From NCBI GenBank assembly GCA_016177705.1, contig JACOUT010000003.1, forward strand, positions 186,001 through 250,000: 64,000 nt of DNA, in the 5' to 3' direction. The stretch is from Deltaproteobacteria bacterium. Its GTDB lineage: Bacteria > Myxococcota > UBA727 > VGSZ01. Each line of letters starts with the position of its first letter. Position 1 is the stretch's first letter. Below, piece after piece: positions 35,536 through 46,620 of this stretch. The notes beneath the pieces are model-generated. The model ran no database searches and was not told the DNA's origin. It saw only the letters and a list, made by a program, of their open reading frames with translations. Made by a program: the position numbers and the translations under genes.

Positions 35536-35966
35536 TTTGGCCCTTCCTCGACGGGGATGGGCACCACCCGCACCTTGCCCGGCTCGGCCTCGCCCTTCTT
35601 CTTGATGATCACCTTGGGTTGCTCGCCCGACTCAGTGGGCGCCTCCCAGGCCGCGCCCGGCTGCTCGAGCTGGCGCTTCTTCTCGTCCTCGGCCCGCGCG
35701 CGCGCCTTCAACGCCATGTCCTGCGCACGGTACGCGTAGTCGATGGCGGGACCGAAGTCGGCGTAGCCCTGCTCTTCCTTGGCCTTGTGCAGGTACTCGA
35801 CCGCGGACGTGGTCTCGTAGACCGCGTACTTCTCGCTCTCGGCGGCGCGCGCGCCGTCGAGGTCGGCCTGCGCCGCCACGATCAGGTACGTGGAGATGAC
35901 CGGGCCACAGCCCGTGGCGCCGAGGAGGAACGCTGCCACCACCGTGACCTTGGCGAGGCGTCGCAT
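35532..35966 (-). CDS. DUF4398-domain lipoprotein
   Basis: 144 residues from ATG 35966. The lipobox is LLGATGC with the lipid Cys at about residue 20. The helical body AAQADLDGARAAESEKYA...AVEYLHKAKEEQGYADFGPAIDYAYRAQD is typical of DUF4398 proteins, which often precede OmpA-like proteins in deltaproteobacteria. The tail is Pro/Lys/Glu-rich. It is coupled to the OmpA gene by a 4-bp overlap and likely acts with it in the periplasm. Confidence 0.82.
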   Translation of the reverse strand: MRRLAKVTVVAAFLLGATGCGPVISTYLIVAAQADLDGARAAESEKYAVYETTSAVEYLHKAKEEQGYADFGPAIDYAYRAQDMALKARARAEDEKKRQLEQPGAAWEAPTESGEQPKVIIKKKGEAEPGKVRVVPIPVEEGPK

Positions 35967-36086
35967 CCGACGGGGATACCGCTTCCCCCGTGAGGTGGTC
36001 AAGAAAAGCACGGCGGCGGTGCCGAAGGGCGGCTCTGATCGAGCCGTGGTTTGCGACCTCCCTGCACCGCCTCGTACGCTCCAGGG

Positions 36087-37819
<1,733 letters not shown>

Positions 37820-37823
<4 letters not shown>

Positions 37824-39010
37824 TGGTGCTCGCGGCCGCCGTCTGGCTCGCCGCCCTGCCGGCCGACGACATCGCGCGCGCCCATGAGCTGATCGGCGCG
37901 CTCGAGTACGACGAGGCGCTCGCGCTCGGCCGCGCCATCGCCGCCGATCCGTCCGCCGACGAGGCCGAGGCGCGCGAGGGCCGGCTGATCGCGGGCTACT
38001 GCCTGGCTGCCGTCGGCCGCGTCAGCGACGCCGAGGAGCAATTCCACGCCGCCGTAGCCGAGGACGTGCGCATCGAGGCCGGCTTCCCGATGGAGCACCG
38101 TGTGCAGTACCTGCTCGACGCCGCGCGGGCCGAGGTGCAGCGGGAACGCGAGCGTCGCGCGGCCGCCGCGCGCGCCGCCCTGGCCCTGGAGATCGACCTG
38201 ATCGTGGTCCGGCCGTCGACCATCGTGGGCGGCGAGCGCGCGTTCTTCGACGTGCGCGTGCGCGGGGCCAGCGCCGCCAAGGTGCGCAGCCTGACGCTGC
38301 TCTTTCGGCGGCCCCACGATCAGGAGTTCTTCAGCCTGCCGTGCGAGCCGGGGAGCGAGGGCAGCTGGCGCGGGCAGGTCGGCGGCGTCTACACGGCCTC
38401 GACCGAGGCGTATGCCCTGCAATGGCTGGTGGTGGCGTCGGACGACGTCGGCCAGCTGACCTCCTATGGCAGCAGGGAGGCACCGCAGCTCTTGCCGGTG
38501 GCCGCCGGCAGCAACGTGGCGCGCGACTTGCGCGCGCGCGAGCGACTGCCGCCGCTCACGCGCCTGTTCTACGTCGTGCTCGGGGCACCTGCGGCAGTGA
38601 CGCTCGCCACGGCCGCGACGGTCTGGGCCTCCTACGCCATCGATGACGTTGATCCTCTGAGGGTCGGCCCCGACGACCGCGTCGCCGGCATCCTGACGGT
38701 GCTGGCAGTGCCGCCGGTCATGACCGCCGTCGAGTACGCGACCACGGCGTTCCTGTTGGACGCGGAATCGTCGTTCTGGCCGGCCGCCATCGTCGGGGGG
38801 CTTGGCATGGTTGCCGACATCGCCGTCCTCATTGCCGTTGTCCGCCGCGCCAGCCTCACCGAGTTCCAGGCCGCCCTGGCCGGCGATGGCGGCCTCTACA
38901 CGCCCGAGGCGGTGGCGGCCGTGGGCTTCGCGATGCTCGCCCTCGGTGCGGCGTACGTGACGCCCGTGGCCATGGTCGTCTGGGACATCGGCGCCGAGGG
39001 CTTCGAGTGA
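37820..39010 (+). CDS. TPR-like membrane protein coupled to the kinase
   Basis: 396 residues. The N-terminal ~100 residues are helical with a TPR-like repeat (AHELIGALEYDEALALGRAIAADPS). Residues about 125-225 form a beta-rich region (IVVGGERAFFDVRVRG...EPGSEGSWRG). Four to five hydrophobic segments follow from residue 250 on. The start overlaps the kinase stop. No family recognised. The stop codon abuts the stop of the convergent CheW-like gene with no spacer. Confidence 0.65.
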
Positions 39011-39457
39011 CTACAGCCCGACGCGCGCCAGGAAGGCGTCGGGCGAGAAGAACGAGAACACACCCTCGGCCGTGCGCGCCGCGTTGGTGAGCGTGCCGCG
39101 CACGGCGTCGGGCGCCTGATCGAGCAGCGCCTCCGCCGCCGACTCGGAGAGCGGCTCGTAGGCCGAGATGGTGCCGAGCAGGGTGTCCAGGCGCAGCCCC
39201 ACCGGCCCCTTGGCCGTCGGGAACAGCGCCACGGTGGCGCCCGGCGCGTGCGGTGCGGGCGCCGCGCCGAACAGGCCGCGCATGTCGAACACCGGCACCG
39301 GTCCATCTTCGCCCGCGAGCATCACGCCCGCGAGCGCGGGGTGGGAGAAGGGCACGGGCGCCATCTGGTCCTCGACGAGCAGGCGCCCCACCTCGGCCAG
39401 GAACACGCCAAGGCGCAGCCCGCCCGCCGAGAACAGCAGCACCTTGCCCTGGCTCAT
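39011..39457 (-). CDS. CheW-like protein (second of a coupled pair)
   Basis: 148 residues from ATG 39457, which overlaps the stop of the 39454 gene. It has a CheW-like start (VLLFSAGGLRLGVFLAEVGRLL), then FSHPALAGVMLAGEDGPVPVFDMRGLFG and a VALFPTAKGPVGLRLDTLLG segment corresponding to the CheW beta barrel. CheW adaptors couple receptors to CheA kinases. No CheA or receptor gene is in the window, so the partner system is elsewhere. Confidence 0.7.
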   Translation of the reverse strand: MSQGKVLLFSAGGLRLGVFLAEVGRLLVEDQMAPVPFSHPALAGVMLAGEDGPVPVFDMRGLFGAAPAPHAPGATVALFPTAKGPVGLRLDTLLGTISAYEPLSESAAEALLDQAPDAVRGTLTNAARTAEGVFSFFSPDAFLARVGL

Positions 39458-39861
39458 GCGCCGGCCTCCACCAGGCCCATCAAGACGCGCGGATCGAGCA
39501 CCAGGCGCAGCTTGCCCTCGGGGTGCGAGAGCACGCCGCGCACCAGGCCCGGCCAGCGACACGCCACGGTGCGCGGCAGCGGCTGCGGCGCCGGCGCGTC
39601 GAACACGCCCGACAGCGCGCACACGGACAGCAGCACCGGGCCGATGTGCCCGTCGAACAGCAGCAGCCCCGGCCGGCCGGGTTGCGCCGGCTTGTCGAGC
39701 AAGCGCGCGAGCGAGATCGGTTCGACGCCGAGCGCGCGCGGGTCGCTCGGCGCCATCGACGAGGCGCCACCGACGTCGAGAATCTGGCGCACGGTCAGAA
39801 GCGGCAGCGCGAGCGAGAATGGCCCGGCCGACACCCCCAGGTAGCGCTCGGTGTCCGACAC
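39454..39861 (-). CDS. CheW-like protein (first of a coupled pair)
   Basis: 135 residues. YLGVSAGPFSLALPLLTVRQILDV at the N-terminus, ISLARLLDKPAQPGRPGLLLFDG in the middle and GVLSHPEGKLRLVLDPRVLMGL at the end fit a minimal CheW fold. It is coupled by ATGA to the second CheW-like gene. It is divergent from the response regulator gene (128 bp apart), so the three may form one chemosensory unit. Similarity is moderate, from fold pattern rather than strict motifs. Confidence 0.6.
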   Translation of the reverse strand: MSDTERYLGVSAGPFSLALPLLTVRQILDVGGASSMAPSDPRALGVEPISLARLLDKPAQPGRPGLLLFDGHIGPVLLSVCALSGVFDAPAPQPLPRTVACRWPGLVRGVLSHPEGKLRLVLDPRVLMGLVEAGA

Positions 39862-39989
39862 CCCGCCAGGCTACCGCGGCGCACCGGCTTTCTTGAGCCA
39901 AACCGGGTGAACAGGCTAAACGGGAGCGTCGTTCGCTCGCCGCCTGCGCGGCGGGCTCGTGGCTCGCTTGCGCGGGGGCTCCGTTCTCG

Positions 39990-41363
39990 ATGCACACCAT
40001 CCTCGTCGCAGATGACAGCGTCACCATCCAGCAGGCGGTCGAGATCGCCTTCAACAAGGAGCCCTTCAGCGTCGTCAAAGCGGGCAGCGCCGCCGAGGCG
40101 CTCAGCCGTGCCAGGGACGCGCGGGCTTCGCTCGTGCTCGCCGACCACCAGATGCCCGACAAGAGCGGCTACGAGCTGGCCGAGGCGCTGCGCGCCGATC
40201 CCGCGACCGCCCAGATCCCGGTCTTGATCCTGACCAGCTCGGCCGCGCCCTACGACGAGGCGCGCGGCCGCGCCGCCGGCGCCGTCGGCAACATCCAGAA
40301 GCCCTTCGACTGCCAGTCGCTGCTCGAGCGGGTGCGCGCGCTGCTCGGCGTCGCCGCGGGCGCGGGCGTGCCCGCCGGTGCGCCGGTCACCAGCGCGGCG
40401 CCCATCTCTGCCGCGGTCGCGGCCACGCCGCGACCGCCGGGCCTCGGCATCCCGCCGCCGGCGGGCGGCCTGCCGCGACCGCCGGGCACCTCGCCGTTCG
40501 CCGCGCCCCCGACGGCGCCACGACCAGCCGTTGGGCAGCCACTGGCCGCGCAGCCCGTCGCAGCGCAGCCTGTCGCCACACAACCCGCGCCGCACTCCAT
40601 CGGCGCCGCCGCGACGCCGCTGTCGCGCGCCGCCACGCCGATGCCGGACAAGGGCGTGGACCCCTTCGGCTTCGGCGCGGCCATGGGAGTACCGCGCCCG
40701 TCGGCAGCCAACCCCTTCACCAACCCGCCGACGGCGGCGTCAACGCCCGCACCCAAGGCCGAGCCTAGCTTCGACATTTCGTTTGACGACGCGCCGGTGC
40801 GCCCCGCCCCGGCCACGCCGAGCGCGAGCGCGGTGAGACCGGGCTCGTTCGCGGAGGCCGAATTCCTCGAGGTCGCCGACGTCGACATCGCCGAGATCTC
40901 GAACGTGTCCAGCGTGCCGCCGGTACCGGCGCAGACGCTGCCGCCGGCTGCGCTGGCGCCCGTGGTCGCGGCCTCGCCGCCGTCGGCGTCGCCGGCGCCG
41001 ATGTCCTCGGCGCTGTCCTCGGGCCTGGCGCCGGCGCCGCCGATGGCGCGGGCGCCCACGCCGGTGGCATCGAGCATCGCCGACGTCGGGCGCATCACCA
41101 GCAAGGTCGACCTGCAACGCCTCGCCTCGCTCGACGCCGTCGGCGCCGCCACGACCAAGGCGATGGAGCTGGCCACCACCGCCGTGGTCGAGCGCGCGAC
41201 GCCGGCCATCGCGGCGTCGGCGGGCAACGGCGCCGGCGTCTCCAAGGAGGCCATCGGCGCCGAGGCGCGAGAGATCATCGAGCGCATCGCCTGGGAGGTG
41301 GTGCCGGAGCTGGCCGAGACCATCATCCGCGAGGAGCTGCAGCGCCTGCTCAAGGCCCGCTGA
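39990..41363 (+). CDS. Response regulator with receiver domain, Pro-rich linker and conserved C-terminal helix
   Basis: 457 residues. The receiver (1-115) has VADDS, phosphoacceptor Asp52 (SLVLADHQMPD), Thr/Ser in LILTSSAAP and Lys104 (NIQKPFD). Residues about 125-355 are a Pro/Ala-rich, low-complexity linker. The C-terminal ~35 residues (AREIIERIAWEVVPELAETIIREEL) form an amphipathic helix found in deltaproteobacterial regulators tied to motility or chemosensory systems. No DNA-binding domain exists, so it acts by protein contacts. The divergent CheW-like pair is the likely input. Confidence 0.83.
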   Translation: MHTILVADDSVTIQQAVEIAFNKEPFSVVKAGSAAEALSRARDARASLVLADHQMPDKSGYELAEALRADPATAQIPVLILTSSAAPYDEARGRAAGAVGNIQKPFDCQSLLERVRALLGVAAGAGVPAGAPVTSAAPISAAVAATPRPPGLGIPPPAGGLPRPPGTSPFAAPPTAPRPAVGQPLAAQPVAAQPVATQPAPHSIGAAATPLSRAATPMPDKGVDPFGFGAAMGVPRPSAANPFTNPPTAASTPAPKAEPSFDISFDDAPVRPAPATPSASAVRPGSFAEAEFLEVADVDIAEISNVSSVPPVPAQTLPPAALAPVVAASPPSASPAPMSSALSSGLAPAPPMARAPTPVASSIADVGRITSKVDLQRLASLDAVGAATTKAMELATTAVVERATPAIAASAGNGAGVSKEAIGAEAREIIERIAWEVVPELAETIIREELQRLLKAR

Positions 41364-41368
41364 TCCTC

Positions 41369-42874
41369 GTGCTGCTGCGCGCGCACCGGGCTTCGCGCAT
41401 CGTCGTCATCGGCGGCGCGCTCGTCGCCGCCGGCTGCGCCACCGAGCCGACCGCGTCGACCGCGCGTGCCACCGCGGCCCCGGTGCTCGATGTCGACGTG
41501 ACGCTGCTGCCCGACGCCGCCGACGCCTTCGGCGGCGTGTCGTTGCGCTACTGCCCCGCCGCGGGGGCGTCGATGCCGCGGCGCCTCGTCCCCGAGAACC
41601 GGCGCGCGCTGCCGTTCGCGGTCTCGGTCAACGACGACCTCGGCCGGCCGCTGCCGCTCGACGACGACGGCGTGTTCACGCGCGAGCTGCGCGGCTGCGC
41701 CCACCTGATCGTCGACGTGGCGCGCATGGCGGACGCGCTCGACGACAAAGACCTCGCCCAGCGTGTCGGCGACGACGTCATCGCTACGCCCGAGCTGTGG
41801 CTGTGGCGCCCCGAGCCGTTCGCCGACGACGCGCGGCTGCGCGTGAAGGTCGAGCGCGCCGGCTTCGACGCCGCCGTGCCCTGGGTCGACGTCGATGACG
41901 GCCGTTACCTGGTGGACGCGCGCGCGTTCCGGCTCAAGAGTGACGCCGCCTTCGGCCGCTTCGCCGTCGAGCACATCGATGCCGGCGGCGCGCGGCTCTC
42001 GCTGGCCCGGCTCGACGACGGGCGCGCGCCGCCCGCGCTCGGCGCTTGGTTGGCCGCGAGCGCGCACGCGGTGGCGAGCGTGCACGGCGCCTACCCCGAG
42101 CCGCGCCTCAACGTGCTGGTGGTGCCGACCCACGTGGCGCGCCCCATCGTGGTCGGCTTCTACTCGCGCGGCGGCGGGCCTACCGCGCTGTTCTACGTCG
42201 GCGACGGCGCCGACAGCCTCGACGCCGACGACCTCGAGGCCACTGGCCGTTGGGCGCTGACCCACGAGCTGGCGCACGCGCTGTTGCCGCCGGTGAAGAG
42301 CGAAGACGCGTGGCTCAACGAGGGCATCGCCACCTGGTACCAAGACCTGCTGGCGCGCCGGGCAGGCATGTTGCCCGACGACGCCGCCTATTGGGCCGAG
42401 CTGGTGCGCGGACTGCGCACCGGCCGCGTGCGCTCCGACGAAGATCGACTGACGGTGGCGGAGGCGTCGCGCCGCATGCATGCCACCGGCGCGTATCAGC
42501 ACACCTACTGGGCGGGCGTGGCGCTGGCGCTGCTCACGGAGGTGGAGGCGCGACGCCACGGGGCCTCGCTCGACGACCTGGTGCGCGCGCTGCGCCGGCG
42601 CTTCCCCGACGACGACGAGGCGCGCGACGCGCGCTCACTCTTGGCCGCCGTCGACGCCGGCAAGGGCGCCGTGGCGGCGCGCGCGCTCGAGCGCGCCTTT
42701 CAGGCGAACAAGGACGCGCCCTGGCCCGACGTCGAGCGGCTGCTCGCCGAGCTCGGCGTGGTGGTCGACGCCATGGGCGCGGTGGCGCTCGACGACCACG
42801 CGCCCCTCGCGGCCGTGCGCCGCGCCATCACGCTGCCCGCGGAGCGCGCGCCGGCGCCGCTCGCGGCGCGCTGA
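41369..42874 (+). CDS. M1-like gluzincin metallopeptidase lipoprotein
   Basis: 501 residues from GTG 41369. The lipobox is ALVAAGC with the lipid Cys at about residue 22. The zinc motif HELAH is at residues 299-303, and a downstream NEG with Glu318 is the likely third ligand (LNEGIATWYQD). The preceding ~270 residues are beta-rich. It resembles peptidase M1/M61 catalytic domains, although the spacing of 14 residues to Glu is shorter than the M1 norm. It should act on extracellular peptides. It starts 5 bp after the response regulator stop. Confidence 0.75.
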   Translation: MLLRAHRASRIVVIGGALVAAGCATEPTASTARATAAPVLDVDVTLLPDAADAFGGVSLRYCPAAGASMPRRLVPENRRALPFAVSVNDDLGRPLPLDDDGVFTRELRGCAHLIVDVARMADALDDKDLAQRVGDDVIATPELWLWRPEPFADDARLRVKVERAGFDAAVPWVDVDDGRYLVDARAFRLKSDAAFGRFAVEHIDAGGARLSLARLDDGRAPPALGAWLAASAHAVASVHGAYPEPRLNVLVVPTHVARPIVVGFYSRGGGPTALFYVGDGADSLDADDLEATGRWALTHELAHALLPPVKSEDAWLNEGIATWYQDLLARRAGMLPDDAAYWAELVRGLRTGRVRSDEDRLTVAEASRRMHATGAYQHTYWAGVALALLTEVEARRHGASLDDLVRALRRRFPDDDEARDARSLLAAVDAGKGAVAARALERAFQANKDAPWPDVERLLAELGVVVDAMGAVALDDHAPLAAVRRAITLPAERAPAPLAAR

Positions 42875-42898
42875 CGGAAAGAGCTGGTACTCTCGGCC

Positions 42899-43177
42899 AT
42901 GGCCGATCCGTCGAGCCCGGCGAGCCCGATGTCCCTCGCCTCGGCGCTCTCGTTCGACGACGACGACGTGGTGGCGACCTTCGACTCGCTGATCGAGGCC
43001 GAGCTGGCGCGCGGCCGTCTCGAGGCCGAGGGGATCGCGGCCCGCATCGCCGACGGCAACATCGTCGGCCTCGGCCTGTCGCTCGGCGGCGTCCGGCTGA
43101 TCGTGGCAGTGTCCGACCTCGGCGCGGCGCGCGCCGCGCTGTTCGCGCCCAGCGCGCTCGTCGATGACGACGGATGA
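42899..43177 (+). CDS. DUF2007-like putative signal-transducing protein
   Basis: 92 residues. DDDVVATFDSLIEAELARGRLEAEGIAARIADGNIVGLGLSLGGVRLIVAVSDLGAARAAL fits the small DUF2007 alpha-beta fold (GlnB-like ferredoxin fold). Family members are small proteins of unclear role, sometimes linked to signalling. It lies 24 bp after the metallopeptidase gene and 38 bp before the next lipoprotein gene. Confidence 0.7.
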   Translation: MADPSSPASPMSLASALSFDDDDVVATFDSLIEAELARGRLEAEGIAARIADGNIVGLGLSLGGVRLIVAVSDLGAARAALFAPSALVDDDG

Positions 43178-43215
43178 CCCCTGGCGAACGGCCGCGCCGG
43201 CGCTAGCCTTGGCGC

Positions 43216-44031
43216 ATGCGCCACCCGCCGCTCGCCGCCCTGACGTCGATGCTGTTTGCCGCCGCCGGCTGCGTGGCGCCCCAACCGGCGCCCGCCGACC
43301 TCGACGGCCTGGCGCGCTTCGCCTTCGCGCGCTGGCTGCCCGAGGGTGAAGATCCCGCCATCTCCGACGCGGAGCTGGCCGACGCGCTCGGCAAGATCCA
43401 CGACGTGCTCGGCGGCGACACGCTGGCCGAGCCGCAGAAGGGCACGCTCGGCAACCTGACGCAGACCGAGCTCGACGCCGTCGCCCTGTCGGACCGCGAC
43501 CCGGCCAAGCCGCAGGGCATCTACCTGGCCAACGTGATCCACTGCACGCTCGAACAGATCGACGCGCTGACGCTCGAGCCCGACCAGCTCTCGCTCTACA
43601 CCGAGGCCTACGCCGCCTATGCGCGCGAGATGATCGAGGGCACGCCCGAGAGCCACCCGCGCTGGCTCACCACCTACACGAGCGCCGAGCACGCGCTCAT
43701 GGCCAACCAGTTCACCGCCACGGTGCAGAGCGGCATGCGGCGGGTGCCCGACCTCGGGCCCGAGGCGTCGCCGGCGGGGCCCGGCTTGGTGCTGCGGGTC
43801 TACCTGCCCGAGCCGGCCGTGTTCGAGAACGAGGGCGCCGAGTTCACCGACGACTACCAGGTGGAGACGCTGACCGAGCGCGCGCCCGGCGAGCTGGTGC
43901 ATTTCTACGGCATCTGGCGCTACATGCGCTACGGCGTCATCGCCGACAGCTACGACGCCCTCATGATCGACCAGACGCTACAGGCGCTGGTCGACTGGGA
44001 CCTGAAGACCGACGAGCTGTGCGCGCGATGA
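43216..44031 (+). CDS. Unknown lipoprotein
   Basis: 271 residues. MRHPPLAALTSMLFAAAGC is a lipoprotein signal (Cys19). The body is mostly helical and acidic with a few Tyr-rich segments (LYTEAYAAYAREMIEG, VHFYGIWRYMRYG). No domain recognised. It is coupled by ATGA to the M20 peptidase gene, which suggests a shared role in peptide handling at the envelope. Confidence 0.65.
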   Translation: MRHPPLAALTSMLFAAAGCVAPQPAPADLDGLARFAFARWLPEGEDPAISDAELADALGKIHDVLGGDTLAEPQKGTLGNLTQTELDAVALSDRDPAKPQGIYLANVIHCTLEQIDALTLEPDQLSLYTEAYAAYAREMIEGTPESHPRWLTTYTSAEHALMANQFTATVQSGMRRVPDLGPEASPAGPGLVLRVYLPEPAVFENEGAEFTDDYQVETLTERAPGELVHFYGIWRYMRYGVIADSYDALMIDQTLQALVDWDLKTDELCAR

Positions 44032-45560
44032 AGCTGCGTGCCGGCGCCGCCTGCGTGGTGGCGGCGGCGCTCGCCGTCACGGCCGGCGTGCTCGCCTGCG
44101 CCACCACGCCGCTGCGCGCGCCGGTCGCCGACGTGGCGGCCTTGCCGTCGTCGCACGCGCTCGCCAGCGTCGATTGGCGCGCCGCCGGCGACGAGGCCTT
44201 CGCCGACCTGCGCTCCTACCTGATGGCCGACACCACCAACCCACCCGGCAACGAGCGGCGCGGCGCCGAGGTCCTGGCGGCGCTGCTCGCTGGTGACGGC
44301 ATCGAGGCCGCGGTGCTGCCGCTGCACGACGCGCCCGAGCGCGCCAACCTGATCGCGCGCCTGCCGGCCTCGGCGCCGAGCGGGCAAGGCGCGCTGTGCC
44401 TCATCAGCCACCTCGACGTCGTCAGCGCCGAGCCGTCGCGCTGGCCCGCCGGGCGCGGACCGTTCGACGGCGCCGTCAGCACGGACGACGCGAGCGGCGA
44501 GCAGCTCGTGTGGGGCCGCGGCGCGCTCGACATGAAGGTGCTCGGCCTGCTCGAGGTCGCCACGCTGCGCTGGCTCAAACGCTTGCAGGTTCCGCTCACG
44601 CGCGACGTGGTGCTGCTCGCCGTCGCCGACGAGGAGGTGGCCTCGAAGGGCATGGTCGAGGCGCTCGCCCAACACTGGGATCAGCTTGGCTGCTCGCATG
44701 CCGTCAACGAGGGCGGCCTCGGCATCGAGGACGCGCTCGTCGACGGCCAGGTCGCCTTCGGCATCTCGGTGGCGGAGAAGGGCGTGCTCTGGCTGCGCGT
44801 GCGCGCCGTGGGCGAGCCGGGCCACGGCTCGACGCCGGTGCCGAGGGCACCGCAGCGCCTGCTCGAGGCGCTCGACCGCGTGCGCGCCTGGCAGCGCCCC
44901 GCGCGCGTGCACCCGGCGCTCTACCAGTTGCTCGCCGAGGTGGGCAACGAAGCGGGCGGCGTCACCGGCTTCGTGTTGCAGCGGCCGCTCTTGGTCGACT
45001 GGTTCGCGCTCGATCGCTTCTTGTCCGAGCCGGCCGCCTCGGCGCTCGTCACCGACACCGTCAACATCACCGGCTTCGCCGGCGCCAAAGAGCCGAACGT
45101 GGTGCCGAGCGAGGTGAGTGCGCAGCTCGACGTGCGCTTGTTGCCCGGCACCGAGCCGGCGGCGTTGACGGCCGAGCTGCGCGCGCGCCTCGCCGGCATC
45201 GAGGGCGTGACCGTCGAGGTCATCGACCAACGCGCGGCTGCGGAGAGCCCGTGGGACGACCCGCTCTACCGAGCGCTCGCCCACCATGCCGAGGCGGTGG
45301 CGCGCGCCGACGGTGTGGCGCGCATCGTCGTCGGGCCCATGGTGTCACCCGGCTTCACCGATTCCATCCTGCTGCGCGAGAAGGGCGTGCGCGCCTACGG
45401 CTTCGTGCCCGTCATCGTCTCGCGCAAGGAGGCCGCCACCATGCACGGCGACGGCGAGCGCGTCTCCAAGCGCAACGTCGCGCGCGGCCTCAAGGCGCTG
45501 TTGTCGGCGGTGGTCGACGTCGCGGCCGCGCCCTCGGCGCTGTCCGGCACGCCGCGCTGA
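44028..45560 (+). CDS. M20-family metallopeptidase, exported
   Basis: 510 residues from ATG 44028, overlapping the previous stop. N-terminal signal AACVVAAALAVTAGVLAC may be a lipoprotein lipobox. Zinc site residues: LISHLDVVSAEP (His, Asp), WGRGALDMK (Asp), ADEEVASKG (catalytic Glu pair), and a late FTDSILLREKG. The dimerisation domain contains GEPGHGSTP. M20 enzymes remove acyl or amino-acid groups from peptides. Gene order lipoprotein-M20 is one transcription unit. Confidence 0.88.
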   Translation: MKLRAGAACVVAAALAVTAGVLACATTPLRAPVADVAALPSSHALASVDWRAAGDEAFADLRSYLMADTTNPPGNERRGAEVLAALLAGDGIEAAVLPLHDAPERANLIARLPASAPSGQGALCLISHLDVVSAEPSRWPAGRGPFDGAVSTDDASGEQLVWGRGALDMKVLGLLEVATLRWLKRLQVPLTRDVVLLAVADEEVASKGMVEALAQHWDQLGCSHAVNEGGLGIEDALVDGQVAFGISVAEKGVLWLRVRAVGEPGHGSTPVPRAPQRLLEALDRVRAWQRPARVHPALYQLLAEVGNEAGGVTGFVLQRPLLVDWFALDRFLSEPAASALVTDTVNITGFAGAKEPNVVPSEVSAQLDVRLLPGTEPAALTAELRARLAGIEGVTVEVIDQRAAAESPWDDPLYRALAHHAEAVARADGVARIVVGPMVSPGFTDSILLREKGVRAYGFVPVIVSRKEAATMHGDGERVSKRNVARGLKALLSAVVDVAAAPSALSGTPR

Positions 45561-45687
45561 GCGGCCGGCATCGGTCGCATGACGGTGTGGGGACGCACCC
45601 GCCGCGTGCCGATCCGCTCGGCGGCGCGCGTTCCCGCGTGATGGCGCCGCGCCGGCCGCTGGATCGCGGGTTGCAGCATCGAGGCCC

Positions 45688-46611
45688 ATGCTGTCGGGGG
45701 ATGTGCTCCAGCGATTCCACGTCAAACGCCCCCTGGCGAAGGGCGGCATGGGCGAGCTGTGGCTGGCCGACGACGAGCAGCACCACGACGTGGTGCTGAA
45801 GACGGTGCGCGACGACCTGAAAGACGACGACGAGGTGCGCCGCTGCTTCCGGCGCGAGATCGCGGTCACCGCCAGCGTGACCCACGAACACATCGTGCAC
45901 CACGTGGCGCACGGGCAGGTGGCGGGCGTCGAGGTGCTCGCGCTGGAGCACATCACAGGCGCCAGCCTGGCCGAGCTGCTCGACCGCTCCGCGCTGCCAC
46001 TCGGCGCCGCGCTGTGCGTCGCCGAAGACGTCGCGCGCGCGCTCGCCTACCTGCACTCGCTCAAGGACGTCGACGGCGCAGCGCTCGAGGTGGTGCACGG
46101 CGACATCAGCCCGCAAAACGTCGTCATCGACCGGTTCGGGCAAGCGCTCTTGATCGACTTCGGCGGCGCCACCTGGCGCGGCGCCGATGTGACCCCCGGC
46201 ATGCTGGTCGGCAAGCCCGGCTACATCTCGCCCGAACAGGCGCGAGGCGAGCCGGTCGACCGCCGCAGCGACCAGTTCGCGCTCGGCGTGGTCTTGTGGG
46301 AGATGCTGGTCGGCCGCGCGCTGTTCTCAAACGAGGACGTGCGCCGCGACCTGCCGGTGCCGCCGCTGTCGCAGTTCGTGCCCGTGCCCTACGTCATCGA
46401 GGCCGCGGTGGTCCGCCTGCTGGCGCACGACCGCGAGGCGCGCTTCACCTCGACCGAGGAGGCGGCCGACGTGTTCGCCGGCGCGGCCTGGGCCCACGGG
46501 GTGGACGACAGCCGCCTATGGCTGGCCGAGCGCGCCTGGCAGATCGCCGCCGAGCTCGAAGCGCTCCCCGCGCCGGTGATCACGAGCACCTCGGCACGGA
46601 CATTGCGTTAG
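45688..46611 (+). CDS. Short Ser/Thr protein kinase with HGD motif
   Basis: 307 residues, kinase domain only. The glycine loop is AKGGMGELW, Lys in VVLKTVRD, and the catalytic loop reads HGDISPQNV in place of HRDLKPEN, keeping the catalytic Asp but not the Arg. DFGG replaces DFG-plus, and the GKPGYISPEQ activation segment is present. The lack of Arg predicts control that does not depend on activation-loop phosphorylation. No membrane segment. It is followed after 9 bp by the HExxH protein gene. Confidence 0.85.
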   Translation: MLSGDVLQRFHVKRPLAKGGMGELWLADDEQHHDVVLKTVRDDLKDDDEVRRCFRREIAVTASVTHEHIVHHVAHGQVAGVEVLALEHITGASLAELLDRSALPLGAALCVAEDVARALAYLHSLKDVDGAALEVVHGDISPQNVVIDRFGQALLIDFGGATWRGADVTPGMLVGKPGYISPEQARGEPVDRRSDQFALGVVLWEMLVGRALFSNEDVRRDLPVPPLSQFVPVPYVIEAAVVRLLAHDREARFTSTEEAADVFAGAAWAHGVDDSRLWLAERAWQIAAELEALPAPVITSTSARTLR

Positions 46612-46620
46612 GCGTGCGCC

